The position numbers and the translations under genes are program-made. A stretch of 64,000 nucleotides of DNA, from NCBI RefSeq assembly GCF_002909255.1, contig NZ_PIOB01000004.1, positions 124,001-188,000 of the forward strand. Direction: 5' to 3'. The stretch is from Arenibacter hampyeongensis (GTDB lineage Bacteria > Bacteroidota > Bacteroidia > Flavobacteriales > Flavobacteriaceae). Below are positions 44,944 through 53,524 of this stretch, piece after piece; within the stretch, counting starts at the first letter, position 1, and every line of letters begins with the position of its first letter. The notes below the pieces were generated by a model, which was not told the origin of the DNA, made no database searches, and saw only the letters and a list, made by a program, of their open reading frames with translations.

Positions 44944-47004
44944 ATGCAGCGGGAATTGAAAGCACCAAGTGCAAAAAAAATTGAGAAACAATTAATAAAG
45001 CACAATGATGTTAGGATAGACAATTACTATTGGTTGAACGAAAGGGAAAATCCAGAGGTAATTTCTTTTTTGGAACAGGAAAATGCATACTACGAGGCCT
45101 TGACAGCCCACACCAATGACTTAAAGGACAGCTTGTTTCACGAGATGAAATCCAGAATCAAGGAAGATGATTCTTCGGTACCCTATAAGTATAATGGATA
45201 TTGGTATGCTACGCGTTATGAAGTGGGAAAGGAATATCCAATTTTTGCGAGAAGGTTTGAAAAGGAGGATGCTGCGGAGGAAATAATGTTCAACTGCAAT
45301 ATTTTGGCAGAAGGGTTCGACTATTTTAATTTGGGGGGGCTGTCCATTAGTCCCAACAACGAACTTGCGGCCTTTGGGGTGGATACGGTTTCACGAAGGC
45401 AATATACACTTCAGATAAAGAATTTACGCACTAAGGAGGTATATCCGGACAAAATAGAGAACACAACGGGAAGTGCTGTTTGGGCCAATGACAATAAGAC
45501 CATATTTTACACTAAAAAGGATCCGAAGACTTTAAGGTCCAATAATATTTATAAACACATTTTGGGGACATCTCCCAAAGAGGATGAACTGGTTTTCCAT
45601 GAGGAGGACGAAACTTTTACAACCTTTGTTTATAAAACCAAATCCAAAGAATTTATTGTTATTGGTTCTTCCAGTACATTAACATCTGAATTTCAAATAC
45701 TGAGGGCAGATGACCCCAATGGGAAATTTCATGTTTTTTCAAAAAGGGTAAGAGGGCAGGAGTATTCATTATCCCATTACGAAGACAATTTTTATATCCT
45801 GACCAATATGGACGGGGCAACCAATTTTAAATTGATGACGACCCCTGAAGATAAAACGGGATCCGAAAACTGGGTTGACTTTATTCCACATAGGGAAGAA
45901 GTGTTGCTTGAGGATATTGAAATGTTTAATGATTACTATGTCTTGTCCGAGCGTGAAAATGGCCTAAATCAGTTGAAAATTGTGCGATGGGATACCGGTG
46001 AAAGCTATTATTTGCCCTTTGACAATGAAACCTACACGGCCTATGTGGGCACCAATCCAGATTTTGATACACAGGTCCTTAGATATGGATATAACTCCAT
46101 GACCACTCCTAGTTCCATCATTGATTTTAACATGAGGACTCAGGAGAAGGTTATAAAAAAGGAACAAGAGGTTTTGGGAGGAAATTTTAAAAAGGAGAAC
46201 TATATTTCCGAACGAATCTGGGCTACCGCCAAAGATGGTAAAAAAGTCCCGATATCCCTGGTCTATCACAAGAACACCAGGTTGGACGGTTCCAGTCCGT
46301 TGTTACAATACGCCTACGGGTCTTATGGTCACACCATAGATCCATACTTTTCTACAGTACGCCTGAGTCTGTTGGACAGAGGTTTTATTTATGCCATAGC
46401 CCATGTCAGAGGGGGAGAATACCTGGGACGCGCTTGGTACGAAGAAGGTAGATTGCTTAGGAAGATAAATACATTTACGGATTTTATTGATTGTTCCAAA
46501 TTTCTAATTGAAAGGAATTATACAAGTCCCGAACACCTTTACGCATCCGGCGGTTCCGCAGGGGGACTTTTGATGGGTGCTATAATTAACCTATGCCCAG
46601 AAATATATAACGGTATTATTGCTGCCGTTCCTTTTGTGGATGTGCTGACCACCATGTTGGACGACACCATCCCCTTAACTACCGGAGAGTACGATGAATG
46701 GGGCAATCCTAATGAAAAGGTATATTATGATTATATGAAATCATATTCGCCATACGACAATGTATCTCAGCAAATACAACCCAATATTTTGGTTATAACT
46801 GGATTGCATGATTCCCAAGTGCAATACTTTGAACCGGCAAAATGGGTCGCCAAACTTAGAGAGTATAAAACGGACAATAATTTGCTGCTATTCAATATTA
46901 ATATGGATGCGGGCCATGGCGGTGCTTCAGGGCGTTTTGAGTCCTTAAAAGAGGTGGCCAAGGAATATGCATTTTTGTTAGATTTGGAGCATAAAATTCG
47001 TTAA
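44944..47004 (+). CDS. Oligopeptidase B-like S9 serine peptidase
   Basis: From the ATG at 44944 the protein is 686 residues; the 17 extra upstream residues would precede the promoter. The prolyl oligopeptidase layout has a beta-propeller N-terminal part (about 60-420) and an alpha/beta-hydrolase part (about 430-686). The catalytic triad is Ser538 in ASGGSAGGLLMGA, Asp623 in GLHDSQVQYFEP and His658 in MDAGHGGASGRFE. FDRGFIYAIAHVRGGEYLGRAWYEEG-type residues of the oligopeptidase B subfamily are clear. It would cut small peptides after basic residues. It is monocistronic. Confidence 0.92.
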   Translation: MQRELKAPSAKKIEKQLIKHNDVRIDNYYWLNERENPEVISFLEQENAYYEALTAHTNDLKDSLFHEMKSRIKEDDSSVPYKYNGYWYATRYEVGKEYPIFARRFEKEDAAEEIMFNCNILAEGFDYFNLGGLSISPNNELAAFGVDTVSRRQYTLQIKNLRTKEVYPDKIENTTGSAVWANDNKTIFYTKKDPKTLRSNNIYKHILGTSPKEDELVFHEEDETFTTFVYKTKSKEFIVIGSSSTLTSEFQILRADDPNGKFHVFSKRVRGQEYSLSHYEDNFYILTNMDGATNFKLMTTPEDKTGSENWVDFIPHREEVLLEDIEMFNDYYVLSERENGLNQLKIVRWDTGESYYLPFDNETYTAYVGTNPDFDTQVLRYGYNSMTTPSSIIDFNMRTQEKVIKKEQEVLGGNFKKENYISERIWATAKDGKKVPISLVYHKNTRLDGSSPLLQYAYGSYGHTIDPYFSTVRLSLLDRGFIYAIAHVRGGEYLGRAWYEEGRLLRKINTFTDFIDCSKFLIERNYTSPEHLYASGGSAGGLLMGAIINLCPEIYNGIIAAVPFVDVLTTMLDDTIPLTTGEYDEWGNPNEKVYYDYMKSYSPYDNVSQQIQPNILVITGLHDSQVQYFEPAKWVAKLREYKTDNNLLLFNINMDAGHGGASGRFESLKEVAKEYAFLLDLEHKIR

Positions 47005-47018
47005 TCCAAAAAAAAGAC

Positions 47019-47026
47019 TAATTTTG
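47019..47026 (+). promoter_or_regulatory. -7 promoter element of cysteine synthase-family gene
   Basis: Perfect TAnnTTTG (TAATTTTG), 60 nt before the ATG at 47086, giving a leader of about 50 nt. Confidence 0.5.
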
Positions 47027-47085
47027 TCCTATCAATATTGGCATAAATCAATAATGTCAATATGTTCTAAACCTAGAAATTGTTT

Positions 47086-48126
47086 ATGGAACAAAAGATA
47101 AACGCTTGTAACAACCTCCTAGAACTTGTAGGAAACACCCCATTAATCAAACTAAATAAAATAGCTGCCAACCTTGAAGGCAATTTTTACGCCAAGGTTG
47201 AAGGCTTTAATCCAGGACATTCTTCCAAAGACCGTATAGCCCTTTATATTATTGAAGAGGCGGAGCGCAAGGGTTTATTAAAGAAGGGGAGTACCATTAT
47301 AGAGACTACCTCGGGAAATACAGGTTTTAGCATCGCCATGATCAGTATTATAAAAGGTTATGATTGCATTTTGGCAGTAAGTTCAAAATCTTCCAAAGAT
47401 AAAATAGACATGTTAAGGTCTATGGGGGCCAAAGTATATGTTTGTCCAGCGCACGTAAGTGCCGATGATCCCAGGTCCTATTATGAAGTGGCCAAAAGAT
47501 TGCACGAGGAAACGGAGGGATCCATATATATCAATCAATATTTTAATGATTTAAATTCCGAAGCCCATTACAAAAGTACTGGACCGGAAATTTGGAAACA
47601 GACCAATGGACATATTACCCATTTGGTTGCCTGTAGTGGTACAGGAGGTACTATTTCAGGTACGGCGAAGTATCTGAAGGAGCAAAATCCGAATATTCGT
47701 GTAATAGGAGTGGATGCTTATGGCTCCGTTCTTAAAAAGTACCATGAGACCGGAGAGTTTGATACTAAGGAGATTTATCCATACAGAATTGAAGGCTTGG
47801 GTAAAAATCTGATACCTACTGCCACCAACTTCGATGTTATAGATGAGTTTATTAAGGTTACCGATGAAGAAAGCGCCCATATGGCTAGGGAGATATCCAG
47901 AACCGAGGGACTTTTTGTTGGTTACACTAGCGGTGCGGTAATGCAAGCGGTTAGGCAATTGGAAGAAATGGGGGAGTTTAATGAATATAGTAATGTGGTA
48001 GTTATTTTTCCCGATCATGGATCTAGGTATATGAGCAAGATATACAGTGATCAATGGATGGCCGATCAAGGTTTCTTTGACAGCAAGAATGTTGAAGAGC
48101 CACAAAAAATAGAATTCCTAAAGTAG
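47086..48126 (+). CDS. Cysteine synthase-family PLP enzyme, likely cysteate synthase
   Basis: The ATG at 47086 gives 346 residues; a TTG six bases upstream is less likely. PLP lysine K48 is in [14 protein letters not shown], where HSS differs from the GSV of standard CysK; TSGNTG binds the substrate at about 75-80, and [16 protein letters not shown] holds the phosphate loop. The next gene is an alpha-oxoamine synthase, and this pairing occurs in sulfonolipid (capnine) producers where the first enzyme makes L-cysteate and the second condenses it with an acyl thioester. I infer cysteate synthase from this context; ordinary O-acetylserine/cystathionine activity is possible. Confidence 0.8.
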   Translation: MEQKINACNNLLELVGNTPLIKLNKIAANLEGNFYAKVEGFNPGHSSKDRIALYIIEEAERKGLLKKGSTIIETTSGNTGFSIAMISIIKGYDCILAVSSKSSKDKIDMLRSMGAKVYVCPAHVSADDPRSYYEVAKRLHEETEGSIYINQYFNDLNSEAHYKSTGPEIWKQTNGHITHLVACSGTGGTISGTAKYLKEQNPNIRVIGVDAYGSVLKKYHETGEFDTKEIYPYRIEGLGKNLIPTATNFDVIDEFIKVTDEESAHMAREISRTEGLFVGYTSGAVMQAVRQLEEMGEFNEYSNVVVIFPDHGSRYMSKIYSDQWMADQGFFDSKNVEEPQKIEFLK

Positions 48127-48148
48127 GAAGTATGTAAAACCTATGATA

Positions 48149-48185
48149 TTAAAAGCAGCGGTTCATAAGTCGTTGCTTTTTATGT
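48149..48185 (+). terminator. Terminator between the two sulfonolipid genes
   Basis: AAAAGCAGCG (48151-48160) pairs with CGTTGCTTTT (48171-48180) with one G-T pair, then TTTATG. It lies 24 nt after the stop codon of the cysteine synthase-family gene. Confidence 0.6.
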
Positions 48186-48195
48186 ATTAAATAAG

Positions 48196-48227
48196 TTGCA
48201 TATGCATATTAAAAATATATACTTTTG
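48196..48227 (+). promoter_or_regulatory. Promoter of alpha-oxoamine synthase gene
   Basis: TTG at 48196-48198 and TACTTTTG at 48220-48227 with 21 nt between. The ATG at 48251 follows after 23 nt, so this gene can be transcribed independently of the cysteate synthase gene. Confidence 0.75.
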
Positions 48228-48250
48228 CAGTAATAATCAATGTAGGCTAG

Positions 48251-49510
48251 ATGAGAGATTTATTTGACAGAATTATCGAAAATAAAGGTCCTTTAGGAAA
48301 ATGGGCTTCCCAGGCAGAGGGATATTTTGTATTTCCAAAATTAGAGGGCCCTATATCCAATAGGATGAAGTTTCAGGGAAAGGAAGTAATCACTTGGAGT
48401 ATTAATGATTACTTGGGATTGGCTAATTTGCCGGAAGTAAAAAAGGTAGATGGTGAAGCAGCTTTGGAGTACGGTGCTGCTTTTCCTATGGGAGCTAGAA
48501 TGATGAGTGGCCATACAGATTTTCACGAACAGTTGGAGCAGGAACTTGCTACTTTTGTTAAAAAAGAATCTGCTTATTTGTTGAACTTTGGATACCAAGG
48601 AATGGTTTCTGCCATTGATGCTTTGGTTTCCAAAGATGATATTATCGTATATGATGTGGATGCACATGCCTGTATTATAGATGGGGTGCGATTACATATG
48701 GGTAAGCGTTTTACCTTTAAGCATAACGATATTGAAAGTCTTGAGAAAAATTTGGATCGTGCTGTTAAGATGGCCGATCAGACCGGAGGGGGTATATTGG
48801 TGATATCCGAAGGTGTTTTTGGAATGCGTGGTGAACAGGGCAAATTAAAGGAAATTGTTGCCCTAAAGAAGAAGTATAATTTCAGATTGTTTGTTGATGA
48901 TGCACATGGCTTTGGGACTTTGGGTGAAACCGGGGCCGGGGCAGGTGAGGAGCAGGGAATACAGGATGATATAGATGTTTATTTTGCAACCTTTGCAAAA
49001 TCTATGGCAGGTATCGGGGCCTTTTTGGCAGCGGATAAAGAGATTATAGATTATCTAAAATATAACTTGCGTTCCCAAATGTTCGCAAAATCATTGCCAA
49101 TGATTTATGTAAAGGGAGCTTTAAAGAGGTTGGATATGCTACGCACCCAACCAGAGCTTAAGGCCAAACTTTGGGAAAACGTGAATGCATTGCAAAATGG
49201 GCTTAAGGAAAGAGGCTTTGATATAGGTACTACCACTAGTTGTGTAACGCCTGTTTATCTTAATGGCAGTATTCCGGAAGCCATGGCATTGGTAAAGGAT
49301 TTAAGGGAGAATTTTGGAATATTCTGTTCTATTGTAGTATATCCTGTAATTCCTAAGGGACTGATTCTGTTAAGAATGATACCTACAGCTACACATACCT
49401 TAAAGGACGTTTCAGAAACCTTGGAGGCTTTCTCGGTTATTCGCGAACGATTACAGAATGGTACTTACAAAAGGTTGTCTGCCGCAGTAGCAGCAGCCAT
49501 GGGAGAATAA
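48251..49510 (+). CDS. Alpha-oxoamine synthase, likely cysteate C-fatty acyltransferase
   Basis: A 419-residue PLP enzyme of the KBL/AONS/serine palmitoyltransferase family. The PLP lysine is K250 in ATFAKSMAGIGAF; other motifs are FPMGARMMSGHTDFHEQLEQELA, LNFGYQGMVSAIDAL, FVDDAHGFGTLGETG and LRMIPTATHTL. The C-terminus has the AVAAAMGE tail. In Flavobacterium johnsoniae a homologue makes the capnine backbone from cysteate and an acyl-ACP and is needed for efficient gliding. The neighbouring cysteine synthase-family gene supports this over a serine palmitoyltransferase. Relationship to that enzyme is inferred, not aligned. Confidence 0.78.
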   Translation: MRDLFDRIIENKGPLGKWASQAEGYFVFPKLEGPISNRMKFQGKEVITWSINDYLGLANLPEVKKVDGEAALEYGAAFPMGARMMSGHTDFHEQLEQELATFVKKESAYLLNFGYQGMVSAIDALVSKDDIIVYDVDAHACIIDGVRLHMGKRFTFKHNDIESLEKNLDRAVKMADQTGGGILVISEGVFGMRGEQGKLKEIVALKKKYNFRLFVDDAHGFGTLGETGAGAGEEQGIQDDIDVYFATFAKSMAGIGAFLAADKEIIDYLKYNLRSQMFAKSLPMIYVKGALKRLDMLRTQPELKAKLWENVNALQNGLKERGFDIGTTTSCVTPVYLNGSIPEAMALVKDLRENFGIFCSIVVYPVIPKGLILLRMIPTATHTLKDVSETLEAFSVIRERLQNGTYKRLSAAVAAAMGE

Positions 49511-49526
49511 AACTATTTCAACAATA

Positions 49527-49565
49527 ACGACAAAAGCCAACTTATTTAAGTTGGCTTTTGTCGTT
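49527..49565 (+). terminator. Strong terminator after alpha-oxoamine synthase gene
   Basis: ACGACAAAAGCCAACTTA and TAAGTTGGCTTTTGTCGT form an 18-bp perfect stem with a 2-4 nt loop, about 17 nt after the stop codon. Confidence 0.88.
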
Positions 49566-49621
49566 TAAATAATAAGGTTATAGAGGAGCCAAAGGGGTCT
49601 TCAGAGGCTGTTTTCCATTAA

Positions 49622-49714
49622 TGTGACACTCTTGGTTCAATTGCCAAAAGAAATGGATATAAAACCTTAGGTGTAGATAGCGCACAAAAGATTATAAACA
49701 GTGCCCATCTTTAA
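49622..49714 (+). pseudogene. Possible remnant coding fragment
   Basis: A 30-codon open stretch, read as CDTLGSIAKRNGYKTLGVD followed by SAQKIINSAHL and a stop, looks more like real protein than chance, but has no start, no ribosome binding site and a stop just upstream. It runs into the end of the minus-strand hydroxylase gene. I cannot name the source gene. Confidence 0.25.
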
Positions 49715-50667
49715 TTGGGCCTGCTAAAGGCTATCTCGGGATTGGAGTTCTTTTGCTCCCTAAACAATCGTTGTTGCTGTTTTACCGTAAGTGTGCTGCC
49801 ATCCGGACTCCATCCAGGAGGGCCGAAAATATACTTCAAGGCATGGGTAAGTTTTTTCGACTTCTTAACATCTTGGTAAATATCCTTGAATTCATGTGTT
49901 AGGATAACTACCGGATTGTGTGAGTTTGGGGCGTGAATTACACCGTATTTAACATCAATATCGTCATCCAACTCTTTCCAAGTTCCAAAAATTTTGTCAA
50001 AAATATTCAAAAAACCACCGTGATTTTTGTCCAAATATTCCACATTTTGTGCGTGGTGTACCTGATGCATGGTATGTGTGTTAAAGATTTTTTCAATGAA
50101 TCCCATTTTGGGAACATAAACAGAATGCAGTTGAAATTGCCACAAGGCTTCTATTCCCAAGCACACCACTACCATCTCGGGTGGAAAACCAATTGCTGGC
50201 ATCCACATGTAAAATAAGGGCTTATATAATATGGTGAACCATCCATTGCGTACCGCTGTACCCAAATTGAAGTTGTCTGAGGAATGATGTACTATGTGGG
50301 CAGCCCATAAGATTCGGACTTCATGATTTGCCCTGTGAAACCAGTAGTAGGTAAAATCGTCCGCTAACTGACAAAGAAGCCAAATATACCAGGCATATCC
50401 AAAAGATGTATATCCAAGAATGTTGGTTCTAATCCCGTCTGTAACCGGGTTGAATAATTCATAGGTGAATTCGAATATTACAATGGCGGATACAACCTTG
50501 ATCAGAGGAGCAATAATGGCAGATCCAACGCCCATAAAACCACTGGCCGCCAAATCTTTCCAGTCATATAATTTATCATCGCCATGTGTCTTGCTATAGG
50601 TAAGCTCTAAGAGGATAAAAGCAATAAAACAGGGTACTCCATATACCAGGGGGTTGGTAAAATCCAT
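49711..50667 (-). CDS. Sterol desaturase/fatty acid hydroxylase family membrane protein 2
   Basis: The ATG at 50667 gives 318 residues; a TTG upstream overlaps the -7 element and is rejected. His clusters are DDFTYYWFHRANHEVR, AHIVHHSSDNFN and HQVHHAQNVEYLDKNHGG, with transmembrane helices in front. A di-iron lipid hydroxylase or desaturase is expected. It is close to the capnine genes, so a role in modifying sulfonolipid or its acyl chain is a reasonable guess, not shown. Compared with the copy at 14749, it is a different subgroup (distinct spacing between clusters). Confidence 0.85.
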   Translation of the reverse strand: MDFTNPLVYGVPCFIAFILLELTYSKTHGDDKLYDWKDLAASGFMGVGSAIIAPLIKVVSAIVIFEFTYELFNPVTDGIRTNILGYTSFGYAWYIWLLCQLADDFTYYWFHRANHEVRILWAAHIVHHSSDNFNLGTAVRNGWFTILYKPLFYMWMPAIGFPPEMVVVCLGIEALWQFQLHSVYVPKMGFIEKIFNTHTMHQVHHAQNVEYLDKNHGGFLNIFDKIFGTWKELDDDIDVKYGVIHAPNSHNPVVILTHEFKDIYQDVKKSKKLTHALKYIFGPPGWSPDGSTLTVKQQQRLFREQKNSNPEIAFSRPN

Positions 50668-50685
50668 AAAAAAAATCCGTTTTCG

Positions 50686-50693
50686 CAAATATA
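50686..50693 (-). promoter_or_regulatory. -7 promoter element of hydroxylase-family gene 2
   Basis: Perfect TAnnTTTG (TATATTTG) on the minus strand, 18 nt before the ATG at 50667. Confidence 0.6.
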
Positions 50694-50803
50694 GGACATT
50701 ACTAAAGGAATCCTCAATTAATTATCCCAATTAACCTTTAATTAATGAAAATAACAATCTAAAACAATGTATTCGCAATATGGAATAATATTTTAAAAGG
50801 TAT

Positions 50804-53479
50804 TTAAAAAAGCGTTGTCTGTGTTTCGTCGTCGTCTTGTGATGAATTCTTTAGTTTATTGGGTTCTTCTTCAATAGTCTTGGACCCATCGGAATTAGGT
50901 TTATCCGTTGATACTACATTTTCTTCATCTACCACCTCTATTTCGTTTGTTTCGCTTTCCTTAGGCTCCTCATAAGGGAGTGGGTCCAGGGAATTTATAT
51001 TTTTCACCTTATCCGAAGTAAGCTGATTGCCTAAAGCTTTTATCCCCTTAATGGATATAAATCCCTCCAAATCAACGATTTGATTAGGCTTTACATCTTT
51101 ACCCCTTGGCTTTGTAAATTCAATTTCAACCACTGGTCTCCAGTCTGTGGAAGCCAGTTCTAAGAACGATTTTGGATGTTCTGAAATAAAAAGTTCCTCT
51201 TTGTTTTCGTTCTCGATTAAAAAGCGCTTTACGTAATAACGGTCCTTCTCCCCTTCGTAGTAAATTGCCGATAAGGGTTTGTTGGGATTCCACTTTTCCA
51301 AAACCACCATATCATCATCAAAATGGGTGGATAGGTTGGGGATGAATGTTTTGGCCAATCCTTTTTGTGTGACCACCAACAGCATATCATCGCCCTTAAA
51401 TTCTCCTAATAGTTCCCCTCTACCATCTACATTCAATCTACGGACAATTTCATCGAACCATATTTTTCTAGGTTTAAGGGTAGAAACTCCTTTTTCCTTT
51501 AATTCAATTCGTTTCACGGAGTATTTGGTAACAATGTTGCCTTTTGAGGCCCTGCCTTTGATCAATACGTCTGCGAAATCAATATCCCACTTTAATTTTT
51601 TAATACTTCCTACCTGCCTCAATAGAACGGTAATAACTTCCGCCTCCCCATTGGGGTTGGCAGAAAAATACAATACTTCGGATTGTGGCTTCCCGGCAGA
51701 GAGGTCGTAAGGTTTGTCTCTGGTAACTCCCGTAACATGGAATCTCTTAATATAACTAGGTCCACCCTTGCCATCCTTGTAAATCATATTGTAGATGGTT
51801 CGTTTGTCCTTTTTCTTGAAGACTGCTACATGAATAATGTTTTTGCCTACGAATATCTTCGAATCCACTTTGGCAATCATCATTTTGCCGTCTTGGGTAA
51901 AAACAATAATATCATCTATGTCGCTGCAATCCGTTACATATTCGTCCCGTTTCAAGGAAGTTCCAACAAAGCCTTCCTCCCGATTTACATATAGTTTAGT
52001 GTTTCTAATAACTACTTTAGTTGCTTCGATATCGTCAAATACCCGGATTTCCGATTTTCGTTCCCGGCCCTTTCCGTATTTCTCCTTTAATGATTTGAAG
52101 TAGTTGATAGCAAATTCGATAAGGTTTGCCAAATGATGTTTTACTTCAGCAATCTTATCCTCCAAACTGTCCAAATACTGTTGCGCCTTGTCCAAATCAA
52201 ATTTAGAGATTCTTTTGATCCTTATTTCCGTAAGCCTAACAATATCATCTTCGGTAACTTTCCTCTTTAGGTGTTTGGTGAATGGTGCAAGACCCCGGTC
52301 TATAGCTGCTATGACACCCTCCCAAGTTTCTTCCTCTTCAATGTCCCTATAGATTCTATTTTCAATAAAAATACGCTCAAGGGAGGCAAAATGCCATTGC
52401 TCTTCCAGCTCTCCAAGTTGTATTTCCAACTCTGCCTTGAGCAATTCCACGGTGTAATCCGTGGAACGTTGCAGCATTTCCGTAACCCCAATAAATAACG
52501 GTTTATTGTCCTCGATAATACAGCCTAAAGGAGATATGGAGGATTCACAGGAGGTAAAGGCGTAAAGGGCGTCTATAGTCTTGTCTGGCGAAAGGCCTGA
52601 TGGTAAATGCACTAAAATTTCGACCTCCGCGGCCGTGTTATCCTCTATTTTTTTGATTTTTATTTTCCCCTTTTCATTTGCTTTTAAGATCGAGTCTATT
52701 AAAGAAGATGTATTGGTTCCATAAGGTATCTCCTTGATCACCAGGGTGTTTTTATCCAACTGCTGTATTTTGGCCCGTACTCTTATTTTTCCACCTCTTA
52801 ATCCGTCGTTGTAATTGCTTACATCTATAATCCCTGAAGTTGGAAAGTCGGGATAAATCGTAAATCGCTGTCCTTTCAGATGTTTTATAGAGGCTTCTAT
52901 AAGCTCTATGAAATTATGCGGAAGCACTTTTGTAGAGAGTCCCACAGCAATACCCTCCGCACCTTGTGCCAGCAGGAGAGGGAATTTAACAGGTAGATTT
53001 ACAGGTTCCTTTTTTCTGCCGTCATAAGATTGCTGCCATTCAGTGATTTTTGGACTAAAGACCACTTCCAGGGCAAACTTGGTCAATCTGGCTTCTATGT
53101 AACGGGAAGCTGCTGCACTGTCCCCAGTTAAAATGTTCCCCCAGTTACCTTGGGTGTCTATTAAAAGATCTTTTTGGCCTATTTGCACCATCGCATCTGC
53201 AATACTGGCATCACCATGTGGGTGGTATTGCATGGTGTGGCCCACAACATTGGCTACTTTGTTATATCTACCATCGTCCAACTCTTTTAGTGCATGCATG
53301 ATCCTTCGCTGAACAGGTTTAAATCCGTCCTCGATTGCGGGTACAGCACGTTCTAAAATTACATAGGAAGCATAATCTAAAAACCAGTCTTTATACATGC
53401 CCGTTACTTTCGTAAGGGCATCATTGGATTCTTCTTGATTTTCTTGTGGCACTTCGTTCAGTTCTTCATTCTCTTCCAT
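50804..53479 (-). CDS. parC: Topoisomerase IV subunit A
   Basis: An 891-residue type IIA topoisomerase A subunit. The breakage-reunion domain starts DWFLDYASYVILERAVPAIEDGFKPVQRRI; HPHGD and the catalytic Tyr127 in ASRYIEARLTKF follow. A coiled coil and a C-terminal beta-pinwheel-like domain (about 500-800) come next, then an acidic tail (about 840-891) rich in Glu/Asp and Ser. The length and ParE partner identify topoisomerase IV rather than gyrase, though single-sequence assignment of ParC vs GyrA in Bacteroidetes is not certain. It is downstream of parE with 45 nt between. Confidence 0.9.
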   Translation of the reverse strand: MEENEELNEVPQENQEESNDALTKVTGMYKDWFLDYASYVILERAVPAIEDGFKPVQRRIMHALKELDDGRYNKVANVVGHTMQYHPHGDASIADAMVQIGQKDLLIDTQGNWGNILTGDSAAASRYIEARLTKFALEVVFSPKITEWQQSYDGRKKEPVNLPVKFPLLLAQGAEGIAVGLSTKVLPHNFIELIEASIKHLKGQRFTIYPDFPTSGIIDVSNYNDGLRGGKIRVRAKIQQLDKNTLVIKEIPYGTNTSSLIDSILKANEKGKIKIKKIEDNTAAEVEILVHLPSGLSPDKTIDALYAFTSCESSISPLGCIIEDNKPLFIGVTEMLQRSTDYTVELLKAELEIQLGELEEQWHFASLERIFIENRIYRDIEEEETWEGVIAAIDRGLAPFTKHLKRKVTEDDIVRLTEIRIKRISKFDLDKAQQYLDSLEDKIAEVKHHLANLIEFAINYFKSLKEKYGKGRERKSEIRVFDDIEATKVVIRNTKLYVNREEGFVGTSLKRDEYVTDCSDIDDIIVFTQDGKMMIAKVDSKIFVGKNIIHVAVFKKKDKRTIYNMIYKDGKGGPSYIKRFHVTGVTRDKPYDLSAGKPQSEVLYFSANPNGEAEVITVLLRQVGSIKKLKWDIDFADVLIKGRASKGNIVTKYSVKRIELKEKGVSTLKPRKIWFDEIVRRLNVDGRGELLGEFKGDDMLLVVTQKGLAKTFIPNLSTHFDDDMVVLEKWNPNKPLSAIYYEGEKDRYYVKRFLIENENKEELFISEHPKSFLELASTDWRPVVEIEFTKPRGKDVKPNQIVDLEGFISIKGIKALGNQLTSDKVKNINSLDPLPYEEPKESETNEIEVVDEENVVSTDKPNSDGSKTIEEEPNKLKNSSQDDDETQTTLF

Positions 53480-53503
53480 AAAGAAAGATTCGTATTAGTT
53501 TGG

Positions 53504-53523
53504 CCTGCCTGCCGGCAGACAGG
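53504..53523. repeat. CCTGCCTGCCGGCAGACAGG palindrome, copy 3
   Basis: The third copy of the 20-bp palindrome family, here in the 45-bp gap between parE and parC. On the minus strand, the same reading direction as the operon, it forms a hairpin in the parE-parC mRNA without a T run. Confidence 0.75.
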
Positions 53524-53524
53524 T

